Counted from the first letter of the stretch, positions 1-5,325 are shown. The stretch: DNA of 5,804 nt from a bacterium (GCA_018903015.1 JAHIPR010000137.1:1-5804); one strand, 5' to 3'. The notes: a model not told the origin generated them from the sequence alone. Numbers and translations: made by a program.

Positions 1-147
1 GTGGATTAAAGATAAAAAAATAAGTTTTTAAATTATAAGCACTACTCGAAATTAGCCCATATTGAGATATAAAAAATTATCTTTTTCTAACTCTCAAAGC
101 TATATATTGGATTGAAATAAATAAATTAAAAAAAGTTTTAAAAAAAA

Positions 148-177
148 GAAGGATTTTTTAAAACAAGTGTAGTATTG
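148..177 (+). promoter_or_regulatory. SigH-like promoter candidate upstream of the glycine riboswitch
   Basis: The sequence GAAGGATTT (148-156) fits the -35 consensus known for SigH promoters of Bacillus (RnAGGAwWW). After 12 bases it is followed by GTAGTATTG (169-177), close to the -10 consensus RnnGAATww but with GTAT in place of GAAT. The distance from GGA to the -10 G is 21 bases, within the family range. The same arrangement recurs at 1660-1688. Transcription would start near 184, just ahead of the riboswitch. No good TTGACA/TATAAT pair was found here. The assignment is an inference from spacing and motif in an AT-rich background. Confidence 0.35.
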
Positions 178-213
178 TAATATATGGATTTTTTAACAAA
201 TTTAATATCATAA

Positions 214-459
214 CCTGTATGAAAGTAACGGGAGAGACTTTTTCTTTCCATCATAAAAGAAAAGGAGCCGAAGAGGTAAGATATCAAAAGTATTGAAACT
301 TTCAGGCAAAACGACCGTTACCGGACAGAACTCTGGAGAGCTTTATTCAAAAAAGCACCGACGGGGCAATTCCTAAGCCTTAGGAGAACCCATACAGAGT
401 TTACTAAAAGAGCTATTTCCTAATTACATAGGAAGAATCTTTCAGGTAAAAAGACAGAG
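214..459 (+). promoter_or_regulatory. tandem glycine riboswitch (gcvT-type, two aptamers)
   Basis: Two consecutive glycine aptamers can be read. Aptamer 1 is closed by GTAACGG (225-231) pairing with CCGTTAC (315-321) and contains the conserved GGGAGAGAC, GCCGAAG and TTTCAGGCAAAA blocks. Aptamer 2 is closed by CTCTG (331-335) with CAGAG (455-459) and contains CTGGAGAG, GCACCGACGGGGCAA and TTTCAGGTAAAA, with a long variable arm (about 376-436). The leader and inter-aptamer linker can form the kink-turn known for this class: CTG (215-217) pairs with CAG (326-328), followed by a 3-base bulge TAT and the G-A pairs 221-222 with 324-325. Glycine binding would stabilise the last CAGAG pairing, which shares bases with the terminator hairpin that follows, so this reads as a glycine-activated ON switch. 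The downstream gene is a patatin-like lipase, which is unusual for the class. Confidence 0.93.
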
Positions 460-502
460 TAAGAGAATAATTTAATTATTTTTTTTATACTGTCTTTTTT
501 TA
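448..502 (+). terminator. riboswitch expression-platform terminator
   Basis: AAAAAGACAG (448-457) is complementary to CTGTCTTTTT (490-499), and the right arm runs into a T-run ending at 501. A small inner hairpin AATAAT-TTA-ATTATT (466-480) shortens the loop. The left arm overlaps CAGAG (455-459), the closing strand of aptamer 2, so terminator and ligand-bound aptamer are mutually exclusive. Only about 25 bases separate the T-run from the ribosome binding site of the next gene. That is too little for an independent promoter, so the lipase gene should depend on read-through. Confidence 0.85.
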
Positions 503-538
503 TTTACTATATTATCTACATTTTATTAAGGAGGATTT

Positions 539-1573
539 ATGATGAGTTATTGTTTTAAGAATTTAGTATTTGAAGGCGGAGGAGCAAAAGGTATTGCCTA
601 TCTTGGATCAATGGAGGTTTTAGAAAAAAAAGACATTTTGAAAAATATTGAAAGGATAGGAGGAGCTTCAGCTGGTGCAATAAATGCATTATTAATTGGA
701 CTTAATTATAAAGGTAACGAATTAAAAACTTTATTAATGGATTTAAATTTTAAAGATTTTTTAGATGATAGTCCGGGGTTTATGCGGGATTTTAAAAGAC
801 TTAGTAAAAAATATGGGTGGTATAAAGGGGATCGTTTTCATCGCTGGATAAAAAGTTTAGTTGAGAAAAAAACAGGCAATCCCAATTCAACGTTTGGAGA
901 AATTTACGATATAAAGAAAGAGGAGAAATTTAAAGAAATTTATTTTATTGGAGCTAATATTTCAACTGGATTTGCAGAAGTATACTCACATGAAAATTAT
1001 CCTTTGATGCCAGTTGCAGATGCAGTAAGAATTTCTATGTCTATACCATTATTTTTTGCAGCAGTAAGAAAAAATGATGGAGATGTCTGTGTGGATGGTG
1101 GGTTAATAAATAATTATCCTGTTAAATTATTTGACCGAGAAAAATATGTTCAAGTAGATCGGAGAATACCAAAATATTACAAAAAATATAATGAAAAATT
1201 AAAAGAAACAAATCATGAAAAAAATTTATGGATTTACAATAAAGAAACATTAGGTTTTAGACTCGATTCAGCAAAAGAAATAGCCGTATTTCTTAACTAT
1301 AAAGAACCGGATCATAAAAAAATAGAAAGTTTATTTAATTATACTTCATGTCTTATTTCTGCTGTATTTAATATACAATCAAGTATGCATTTGCATTCAG
1401 ATGATTGGAAAAGAACAATTTATGTTGATACCTTAGGAGTGAGTACGTTTGATTTTGGTATCAATAAAGAAAATAAATTAAAATTAATCGAATCAGGAAA
1501 AAATTGTACTGAGAAATATTTTGAATGGTACGATAAACTTAAAAGGCTGGTGAATAAACCCCTAACCCATTAG
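539..1573 (+). CDS. patatin-like phospholipase family protein
   Basis: This is a complete 344-residue patatin-family acyl hydrolase, expected to cleave acyl chains from membrane lipids. All family hallmarks are present: the oxyanion-hole glycine motif GGGAKG (13-18), the nucleophile elbow GASAG (42-46) with Ser44, and the catalytic DGG (186-188) with Asp186 of the Ser-Asp dyad. VADAVRISMSIPLFF (159-173) is also typical of the family. No signal peptide or membrane segment is visible, so it is probably cytoplasmic or peripheral. The ribosome binding site AAGGAGG (528-534) lies 4 bases before ATG 539 and 7 before ATG 542, so the second Met may be the true start. The gene follows the glycine riboswitch terminator immediately and should need read-through for expression. 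Patatin-like lipases act as membrane-attacking effectors in some anti-phage systems such as CapV in CBASS. No nucleotide cyclase or other CBASS partner lies in this window, so a defence role is only a possibility. Confidence 0.93.
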   Translation: MMSYCFKNLVFEGGGAKGIAYLGSMEVLEKKDILKNIERIGGASAGAINALLIGLNYKGNELKTLLMDLNFKDFLDDSPGFMRDFKRLSKKYGWYKGDRFHRWIKSLVEKKTGNPNSTFGEIYDIKKEEKFKEIYFIGANISTGFAEVYSHENYPLMPVADAVRISMSIPLFFAAVRKNDGDVCVDGGLINNYPVKLFDREKYVQVDRRIPKYYKKYNEKLKETNHEKNLWIYNKETLGFRLDSAKEIAVFLNYKEPDHKKIESLFNYTSCLISAVFNIQSSMHLHSDDWKRTIYVDTLGVSTFDFGINKENKLKLIESGKNCTEKYFEWYDKLKRLVNKPLTH

Positions 1574-1606
1574 CTTATACATTAATTAATATAAAATAAA
1601 TAGATT

Positions 1607-1651
1607 CCAGAAAATAACTAATCCTTTGTCGTTTTGTCGAAGAGCTTTTTA
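1607..1651 (+). repeat. diverged copy 1 of a 45-base terminator-like repeat
   Basis: Without gaps, this stretch matches 3381-3425 at 33 of 45 positions. It contains a degenerate stem (CCTT, 1623-1626, with AAG, 1640-1642, and inner GTCG/GTCG-type pairing) followed by GCTTTTT. Outer base pairs of the intact copy are mismatched here, but the inner G-T pair (3402/3412) becomes G-C (1628/1638). It lies 34 bases after the patatin stop codon and may be a weak terminator for that gene. The two copies bracket the broken membrane-protein gene. Confidence 0.5.
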
Positions 1652-1659
1652 TTAAAAAA

Positions 1660-1688
1660 GAAGGATTTTTCAAGAATATATCGTATTA
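1660..1688 (+). promoter_or_regulatory. SigH-like promoter candidate upstream of the membrane-protein gene
   Basis: GAAGGATTT (1660-1668), then 11 bases, then ATCGTATTA (1680-1688) fits the SigH pattern RnAGGAwWW-n11-12-RnnGAATww except for GTAT in place of GAAT. The GGA to -10 distance is 20 bases. The 17-base block AAAAAAGAAGGATTTTT is shared with the site at 142-158. It sits about 110 bases before the start at 1798, between the degenerate terminator and that gene, where a promoter is expected. This is inference from motif and position only. Confidence 0.35.
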
Positions 1689-1733
1689 GGTAAATAAAAG
1701 AAGTTATTTGGAATGTCTTTTTATGGTGTTCGA

Positions 1734-1764
1734 GTTTTTAAACTTATTTTTATAAGTTAAAAAC
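1734..1764 (+). repeat. inverted repeat in the leader of the membrane-protein gene
   Basis: GTTTTTAAACTTA (1734-1746) pairs with TAAGTTAAAAAC (1753-1764), giving 12 base pairs with one bulged A and the loop TTTTTA. No T-run follows on either strand, so it does not look like a terminator. It lies 33 bases ahead of ATG 1798 and could be an mRNA leader hairpin or a protein-binding site. Confidence 0.5.
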
Positions 1765-1797
1765 AAAATATTAAGAAAGGGAAAAATCTTTATTATT

Positions 1798-2133
1798 ATG
1801 GATTTTATTTATAAATTCATAGAAAACCCATCAAATTTACCAAGTTTTTTCCATACAATTGGAATTGCATTATTAACAATTTTGATACCAATATCCATTG
1901 CTATGTTTAGTAAAGAAAGAGAATATGTTGAATTAGATAAAAATGTTATTTTAGATGGAATATTCCGGCCAATATTATTTTTAATAATATTGGGTTTAAT
2001 ATTTTTGCCTGCTTTATTTTGGCATATTTCTACCTTTGAATTTAAGATTATTGAATTAATTTTATGGATATCTGGGATTTTTTTAATGATAACTATTTTA
2101 AAAAAATCTTATTCCTGGATAATAAGGAAATAA
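1798..2133 (+). CDS. N-terminal membrane fragment of the broken gene (111 residues, 3 TM helices)
   Basis: Hydrophobic helices are visible at about residues 20-37, 56-76 and 82-101, linked by short charged loops (for example SKEREYVELDK, 38-48), and the piece ends in a basic tail. There is no signal peptide cleavage site. The stop at 2131-2133 falls in an AAAT repeat and is followed in the +1 frame by an open frame with a smooth continuation, so this is more likely the membrane anchor of a longer protein than a free small membrane protein. If expressed alone it would still be a plausible three-helix protein, so that alternative stays open. The nearest purine-rich site, GAAAGGG (1775-1781), is 16 bases from ATG and gives weak support for efficient translation. 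Confidence 0.6.
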   Translation: MDFIYKFIENPSNLPSFFHTIGIALLTILIPISIAMFSKEREYVELDKNVILDGIFRPILFLIILGLIFLPALFWHISTFEFKIIELILWISGIFLMITILKKSYSWIIRK

Positions 2134-2194
2134 ATATAAATATAGAATTAATTATTTAAGTAATTTAAAAAATGAAATAGATTTAATAGAGTCA

Positions 2195-2710
2195 ATGCGC
2201 TCTGTTTGGCAAAAAGATGATATGGACGTGAAAAGCGAGATAGATTTTTTAAAGATATTTTCAATGAAAATCGAACAGTATATAAAAATAAATTATAAAT
2301 TAACTTCAGAATTGTTAAGAGATTTTAGAATATTTTTAAATAATCCTAAAATATTTTTCCCAATACTGAATGAGATAGCTTTACCTAAAATATTAGAATG
2401 GGATTATTTAATATGGGAATTAAAGAAAAACAATAAAGATAACATGACTAGAGCAAGTAAATCTAAAAATTCTTTGACTAATTACTTTAAAATAAAAAAT
2501 ATTTTATACTTCATATTTTTGGAATATGAAAAGCGTGCATTAAAAGAGTGGTTAGACATAGACTCATATTTTCTTGGTCTAGAATTACATATAGAAGGAA
2601 TTCTTGGAAAATCTAATAATGCTCAAAAAAGCTATTTAAAATATTTAAAATATTTTTTTAATAATTTTTATTCGGTTTTTTTACAGAAATTAGTAATATA
2701 CCTAAAATAA
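2195..2710 (+). CDS. middle fragment of the broken gene (171 residues, unknown function)
   Basis: The piece is mostly helical, rich in Lys, Ile, Leu and Phe, and has no recognised domain or catalytic motif. The first ATG has no ribosome binding site. The same frame is open from 2126, adding about 23 codons with a natural-looking acidic/basic helix (N-E-I-D-L-I-E-S before the Met), which argues that 2195 is not a real start. The C-terminal end after S-V-F (residues 159-161) becomes unrelated low-complexity sequence past the T-run, while the other frame picks up a well-formed continuation, so the last residues up to the stop at 2708-2710 are probably out of frame. Confidence 0.5.
   Translation: MRSVWQKDDMDVKSEIDFLKIFSMKIEQYIKINYKLTSELLRDFRIFLNNPKIFFPILNEIALPKILEWDYLIWELKKNNKDNMTRASKSKNSLTNYFKIKNILYFIFLEYEKRALKEWLDIDSYFLGLELHIEGILGKSNNAQKSYLKYLKYFFNNFYSVFLQKLVIYLK
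2677..2683 (+). other. T-run at the second frame break, matching a -1 slippery heptamer
   Basis: In the frame of the middle fragment this reads T TTT TTA, the exact form and phase of the X-XXY-YYZ slippery site known from viral -1 frameshifting. A -1 slip here leads into the frame of the third fragment. I see no Shine-Dalgarno-like stimulator upstream and no clear hairpin just downstream, which weakens the recoding reading. A simple one-base deletion in a T-run explains it equally well. Confidence 0.4.
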
Positions 2711-2715
2711 ATGAT

Positions 2716-3240
2716 ATGTGGTCTTGTTATCCTGAAAGATGGAAAGTTATCTATGAAAATTACAATGAGAGTATTTTACCAGTTTATTCACACGTAAATT
2801 TTTGTAATTGGGCTAAAGAAAGGATTAAGCAACCTAAAGAGGATATTGATATTAATTTAAATGAGGTAGCTAATGGTCTTTTTCCTAAAGTTGATCATCA
2901 AATATGGGCAATAATATTAATATTTGTTTTATTACCTTTTGTTGAAGAAAAGTATAGGATAGACAATGTTATCAGACATCCTTGGAGTTTTGGACAAGTT
3001 GGAGTATATGTTGTTAAATCAATGAAAGAAAGGGAAGAAAGTGAAGAAAGGAAAGAAAGGTTTGATAATACTTATAAACTTGCTAAGTTATTGTTCAAAG
3101 AACAGTTTTCAGAAAAAAACTTAGAATATTACATAAATATACTTTCTAGATCAAACGTTAAATATGAAAAAGACTCCAACTATAAGGTTAAAAGCCAAAA
3201 ATTGTTAACGATTTTTAAAGGAATGCTGAAAAATAGATAA
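2716..3240 (+). CDS. C-terminal fragment of the broken gene (174 residues, unknown function)
   Basis: The piece is rich in Trp and aromatic residues near its start (MWSCYPERWKVIYENYNE) and has a hydrophobic stretch at about residues 64-77 (IWAIILIFVLLPFV), which could be a buried helix or a fourth membrane-associated segment. A highly charged Glu/Lys/Arg helix follows at about 103-116, probably coiled coil. The frame is open upstream of the ATG from 2665 without a stop, and no ribosome binding site precedes 2716, so the piece most likely belongs to the same protein as the two preceding fragments. No known domain is recognised. Confidence 0.5.
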   Translation: MWSCYPERWKVIYENYNESILPVYSHVNFCNWAKERIKQPKEDIDINLNEVANGLFPKVDHQIWAIILIFVLLPFVEEKYRIDNVIRHPWSFGQVGVYVVKSMKEREESEERKERFDNTYKLAKLLFKEQFSEKNLEYYINILSRSNVKYEKDSNYKVKSQKLLTIFKGMLKNR

Positions 3241-3393
3241 AAATTAATTTAGTATGAGAATATCTTATTAATTTTATTTTTTAGATTTTGCTTCTAATAT
3301 TGAAGAATTAACTGATTTAATCTAATATTTTCTATTGCCATATCCTCTTTAAAAGTTCTAAACGTTTCCAATAGGGGGAGCCAGATAATTTCC
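3241..3393. other. non-coding stretch after the broken gene
   Basis: This is AT-rich sequence between the last stop of the broken gene and the terminator at 3394. A short open stretch at 3281-3325 has protein-like codons (DFASNIEELTDLI), but no start or length to support a gene. It may be debris of an older coding region. No promoter, RNA gene or repeat is recognised apart from the start of the 45-base repeat at 3381. Confidence 0.4.
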
Positions 3394-3425
3394 AGCCCTT
3401 TGGCATTTTGCTGAAGGGCTTTTTT
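3381..3425 (+). repeat. copy 2 of the 45-base terminator-like repeat
   Basis: It is aligned without gaps to 1607-1651 with 33 of 45 positions identical. This copy keeps a fully paired hairpin, unlike copy 1. With copy 1 it brackets about 1.7 kb holding the SigH-like promoter candidate and the broken membrane-protein gene. It may belong to a dispersed family of terminator sequences in this genome, or it may mark the ends of a past duplication or insertion. No target-site duplication is apparent. Confidence 0.5.
3394..3425 (+). terminator. strong intrinsic terminator closing the accessory region
   Basis: AGCCCTT (3394-3400) pairs with AAGGGCT (3414-3420). The inner bases TGGCA (3401-3405) also pair with TGCTG (3409-3413), leaving a TTT loop, and a run of T follows at 3420-3425. 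This is the expected end of plus-strand transcription from the left half of the window. Confidence 0.85.
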
Positions 3426-3598
3426 CTTTTCTGTAACTGAATAAGTTCAAATACATATGCACTATTCTTAGGATGCGAGAAGAAAAATAAAGAAAAAACA
3501 AAAAGAGGTTTATATTATAATGAAAGGAAGGATTCGTCCACATCGGAGCCTGAATCTTTTAATTTCTGAAGAATATTATAAATGTATTACATTATAGA

Positions 3599-3649
3599 AC
3601 AAAAAAGATCCTACAATGTTGCAAATGTATTGGGCGCAAATATGATCTT
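3599..3649 (-). terminator. trkH: possible terminator for the trkH transcript
   Basis: Read on the minus strand, AAGATC (3649-3644) pairs with GATCTT (3610-3605) and the right arm runs into six T. The long loop contains a second small stem (TTGC with GCAA). It lies about 160 bases beyond the trkH stop codon, and no better minus-strand hairpin with a T-run was found nearer. The 6-bp stem with a 33-base loop makes this a weak call. Confidence 0.3.
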
Positions 3650-3708
3650 GGCCTTCGGGAAGGTTATCGTTATAGTTCAGTATCTATGGGTGTAGCTACC
3701 CCCTTTTT
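3605..3708 (+). ncRNA. candidate structured RNA, class not recognised
   Basis: Three successive hairpins (3605-3649, 3650-3665, 3688-3701) are followed by a T-run at 3704-3708 on the plus strand, the layout of a small RNA or leader with an intrinsic terminator. The bases GCAAA...GCGCAAA...GGCCT...AAGG recall parts of the c-di-GMP-I riboswitch core, but the closing GGTTGCC-type strand and the GACGCAAAGC block are missing, and no gene follows on this strand. I do not assign a family. It may equally be non-functional spacer or the 3' end of trkH mRNA read in reverse. Confidence 0.25.
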
Positions 3709-3752
3709 AAAGGATATTTTCTCTTGTATTTTAGGTAAATGTAGACCTTTTT

Positions 3753-3773
3753 CTTACTGTTGGGTAAGTTTTT
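3753..3773 (+). terminator. small plus-strand terminator-like hairpin
   Basis: CTTAC (3753-3757) pairs with GTAAG (3764-3768), loop TGTTGG, followed by five T (3769-3773). The short stem makes it a weak terminator. It would stop plus-strand transcription before it enters the convergent trkH gene. An overlapping alternative pairing, GGGTA (3762-3766) with TACCC (3776-3780), also exists. Confidence 0.4.
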
Positions 3774-3807
3774 AGTACCCCATCAAATTTTAAACTAACC
3801 TTTAAAC

Positions 3808-5268
3808 TTAGAACGATGAGGAAGATTTTTTCCAAAATTCCGGTACGAGTAAAACAAGAACAGTATAAATTTCCAAACGACCCAATAGCATGCAAATAAT
3901 CAAGGTAATCTTACCAACAGAAGAAATAAAGGCATAATTTTGGGCAGGACCCACTAATCCTAATCCGGGTCCCACGCCTCCTAAAGTAGCAGCAACAGCC
4001 CCTATTGCGCTGGTTATATCTAATCCTGTAGCAGTGATAATAAATACTCCTATAACAAAAACAAAAATATAAAGAAGGAAAAAGGATCTGATGCTTTGCA
4101 TTATATCATCAGAAATTACTTTTCCTCCTAATCGCATTGGGATTATCGCATGGGGGTGAAGCAATTTATCAAAACTTTGTTTTGCTTGTTTTAGAAGTAA
4201 TAGCAGTCGAACACTTTTAATAGCTCCAGCAGTAGATCCGACACAGCCACCCAGAAACATCAATAAAACCAAAATTAGTTGCGAAAATGGAGGCCAAAGA
4301 CTATAGTCTGTTGTTATAAAGCCGGTGGTTGTAACTATTGAAACAACCTGAAAAGAGGCATATCTTAATGCACTAAGCAAGGAATCATAAATAGAGAATC
4401 TAAGTTGTAAAGTTACTAATAATGTCGAAATTAAGACAATAGATGTAAAAAACAAAAATTCTGGATCTTTAAAATGTATTTTTTTATCTCCATGTAAAAA
4501 TTTATAATGCAAACTAAAATTAACAGCTGAGATAAACATAAATATCATAATAATAATTTCAAAAATAACATTATCATAATAAGCAATACTGGCATTTCTA
4601 GGATTAAAACCACCAGTTGGCATGGTTCCAAAGGTATTTGTTATTGCATCAAATAAGGGCATGCCAAATCCATATAAGCATACAATTTCTCCAATAGAAA
4701 TAAAAATGTAAATTAACCATATTGTTTTTGCCGTTTCAACAATTCTTGGTTTTATTTTATCAAGTTCAAATCCCGGAAATTCAGATTTGGCCAATCTCAT
4801 TCCGCTTACACCAAGCATAGGCAGTAAAGCAACAACCAAAAGAATGATTCCCATGCCTCCAACCCATTGAATTTCATTCCGCCAAAGTAAAATGGAAAGA
4901 GGATTGGATTCGATATCAGTTAAGATCGTAGCACCTGTTGCAGTATATCCGGACATGCATTCAAAATATGCGTCAAGAAAGTTAGGTATAGTCTTGGTGA
5001 AGAGAAACGGAAGGGCACTAAACGCTGAAGCAAATACCCAGCCAAGAGTGGCAATAAGATAACTTTCTTTATTGCCAATGGAGTTTTTAAAAGAAAATAT
5101 TTTTTGTAAAGCAAGGCCGACTAGAAATGTAGTAATGATAGACCATATAAAGGCGTTAAATGAGTTTTTTTCATTATAGTAATAGGCAAATAAAAGAGGA
5201 AAAATCATTAATGTACTTAAATACATTAATAATTTTCCCAACGTGTTTCCAACTGCTTTAAAGTTCAT
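3808..5268 (-). CDS. trkH: TrkH family potassium uptake protein (membrane subunit)
   Basis: This is a complete 486-residue member of the TrkH/KtrB superfamily, the pore-forming subunit for K+ uptake across the cytoplasmic membrane. It normally works with a cytoplasmic TrkA/KtrA nucleotide-binding subunit, which is not in this window. The length is normal for TrkH. The four pseudo-repeats with pore-loop motifs can be seen: SGYTATGAT (106-114), TMPTGGF (215-221), VTTTGF (312-317) and ATLGGVGPGLG (427-437). Other family motifs are EIQWVGGMGI (132-141), GGCVGSTAGAIKSVR (340-354) and the C-terminal LLGRLEIYTVLVLL (461-474). The ATG at 5268 fits the usual N-terminus with TM1 close behind. Its ribosome binding site GAGGTG (minus strand, 5286-5281) is 12 bases upstream, rather far, and overlaps a hairpin. 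A terminator separates it from the upstream kdpE-like gene, and KdpE-box-like repeats lie in between. Confidence 0.95.
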   Translation of the reverse strand: MNFKAVGNTLGKLLMYLSTLMIFPLLFAYYYNEKNSFNAFIWSIITTFLVGLALQKIFSFKNSIGNKESYLIATLGWVFASAFSALPFLFTKTIPNFLDAYFECMSGYTATGATILTDIESNPLSILLWRNEIQWVGGMGIILLVVALLPMLGVSGMRLAKSEFPGFELDKIKPRIVETAKTIWLIYIFISIGEIVCLYGFGMPLFDAITNTFGTMPTGGFNPRNASIAYYDNVIFEIIIMIFMFISAVNFSLHYKFLHGDKKIHFKDPEFLFFTSIVLISTLLVTLQLRFSIYDSLLSALRYASFQVVSIVTTTGFITTDYSLWPPFSQLILVLLMFLGGCVGSTAGAIKSVRLLLLLKQAKQSFDKLLHPHAIIPMRLGGKVISDDIMQSIRSFFLLYIFVFVIGVFIITATGLDITSAIGAVAATLGGVGPGLGLVGPAQNYAFISSVGKITLIICMLLGRLEIYTVLVLLVPEFWKKSSSSF

Positions 5269-5282
5269 TTATAAAATAAACA

Positions 5283-5325
5283 CCTCGATAATCATTGTTT
5301 TCACATCACAATAATTATATCGAGG
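5283..5325 (-). promoter_or_regulatory. trkH: inverted repeat overlapping the trkH ribosome binding site
   Basis: CCTCGATA (5283-5290) and TATCGAGG (5318-5325) are perfect 8-base inverted repeats, continued by ATTGT (5294-5298) with ACAAT (5308-5312), giving 13 base pairs with a small internal loop. In the trkH mRNA the GAGG of the ribosome binding site is the 3' arm of this hairpin, so folding would hide it. If transcription starts from the predicted promoter at 5328-5354 (start near 5321), the outermost pairs are lost and the site may instead act as a DNA operator around the start point. Confidence 0.6.

Larger units (their letters stand above)
1798..3240 (+). pseudogene. frameshifted gene for a membrane-anchored protein of about 480 residues, family not recognised
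   Basis: Three adjacent plus-strand frames read as one interrupted protein. The frame of the middle piece stays open upstream of its first ATG back to 2126, without any ribosome binding site. It joins the first piece directly if one copy of the tandem 4-mer AAAT near 2128-2135 is removed, restoring codons for R-K-Y-K-Y-R-I-N-Y. The third piece is likewise open upstream from 2665 and joins the middle piece at the seven-T run 2676-2682 if one T is added, giving Y-S-V-F-F-T-E-I-S. Both corrections together give 1440 bases, an intact frame of 479 residues plus stop. The predicted protein has three N-terminal membrane helices and a long, probably cytoplasmic, mostly helical part. I do not recognise the family. 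The breaks could be genuine decay, slippage-based switching, recoding at the T-run, or sequencing error in low-complexity tracts. The start codon also has a poorly placed ribosome binding site (GAAAGGG, 16 bases upstream). Confidence 0.7.
3426..3807. other. long intergenic region with several small hairpins, no gene recognised
   Basis: No reading frame here has both a start with a ribosome binding site and protein-like content. Visible structures are: an imperfect stem AAGGATTC/GAATCTTT (about 3528-3559) with TCC/GGA inside; a nested stem AAGATC/GATCTT (3605-3649) enclosing TTGC/GCAA; GGCCTT-CGGG-AAGGTT (3650-3665); GGGTG/TACCC (3688-3701) then five T (3704-3708); and CTTAC/GTAAG (3753-3768) then five T. 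A perfect TATAAT lies at 3516-3521 on the plus strand but lacks a -35 partner. The region separates convergent transcription units, so some of the hairpins are probably transcript ends. Confidence 0.5.

Noticed and set aside
65..86. Hairpin AGATA/TATCT followed by five T, as a terminator of an upstream gene
   Set aside because: Only five AT-rich pairs, expected by chance in this composition. Bases 1-147 show no gene or other signal I can support.
486..491. TATACT as an internal promoter for the patatin gene
   Set aside because: It is part of the terminator arm and T-tract, and no -35 sequence is found at proper spacing.
539..1573. CBASS effector assignment (CapV) for the patatin protein
   Set aside because: No CD-NTase, Cap2/Cap3 or other CBASS gene is visible; the patatin fold alone does not identify the system.
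3516..3521. Perfect TATAAT as a plus-strand promoter
   Set aside because: No recognisable -35 at 16-18 bases upstream and no TG extension; chance matches are common in AT-rich DNA.
3358..3543. Minus-strand frame of 61 codons
   Set aside because: It runs through the strong plus-strand terminator at 3394-3425, is low complexity and has no family resemblance or ribosome binding site.
3605..3690. c-di-GMP-I riboswitch
   Set aside because: Only scattered core bases agree. The conserved GACGCAAAGC block and closing strand are absent and no gene follows on the same strand.
3563..3775. Open plus-strand frame of about 70 codons
   Set aside because: There is no ATG, GTG or TTG start near its beginning, no ribosome binding site, and the hairpins and T-runs suit a non-coding role better.
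4920..5114. Minus-strand frame of 64 codons
   Set aside because: It lies entirely inside the well-supported trkH gene in another frame.
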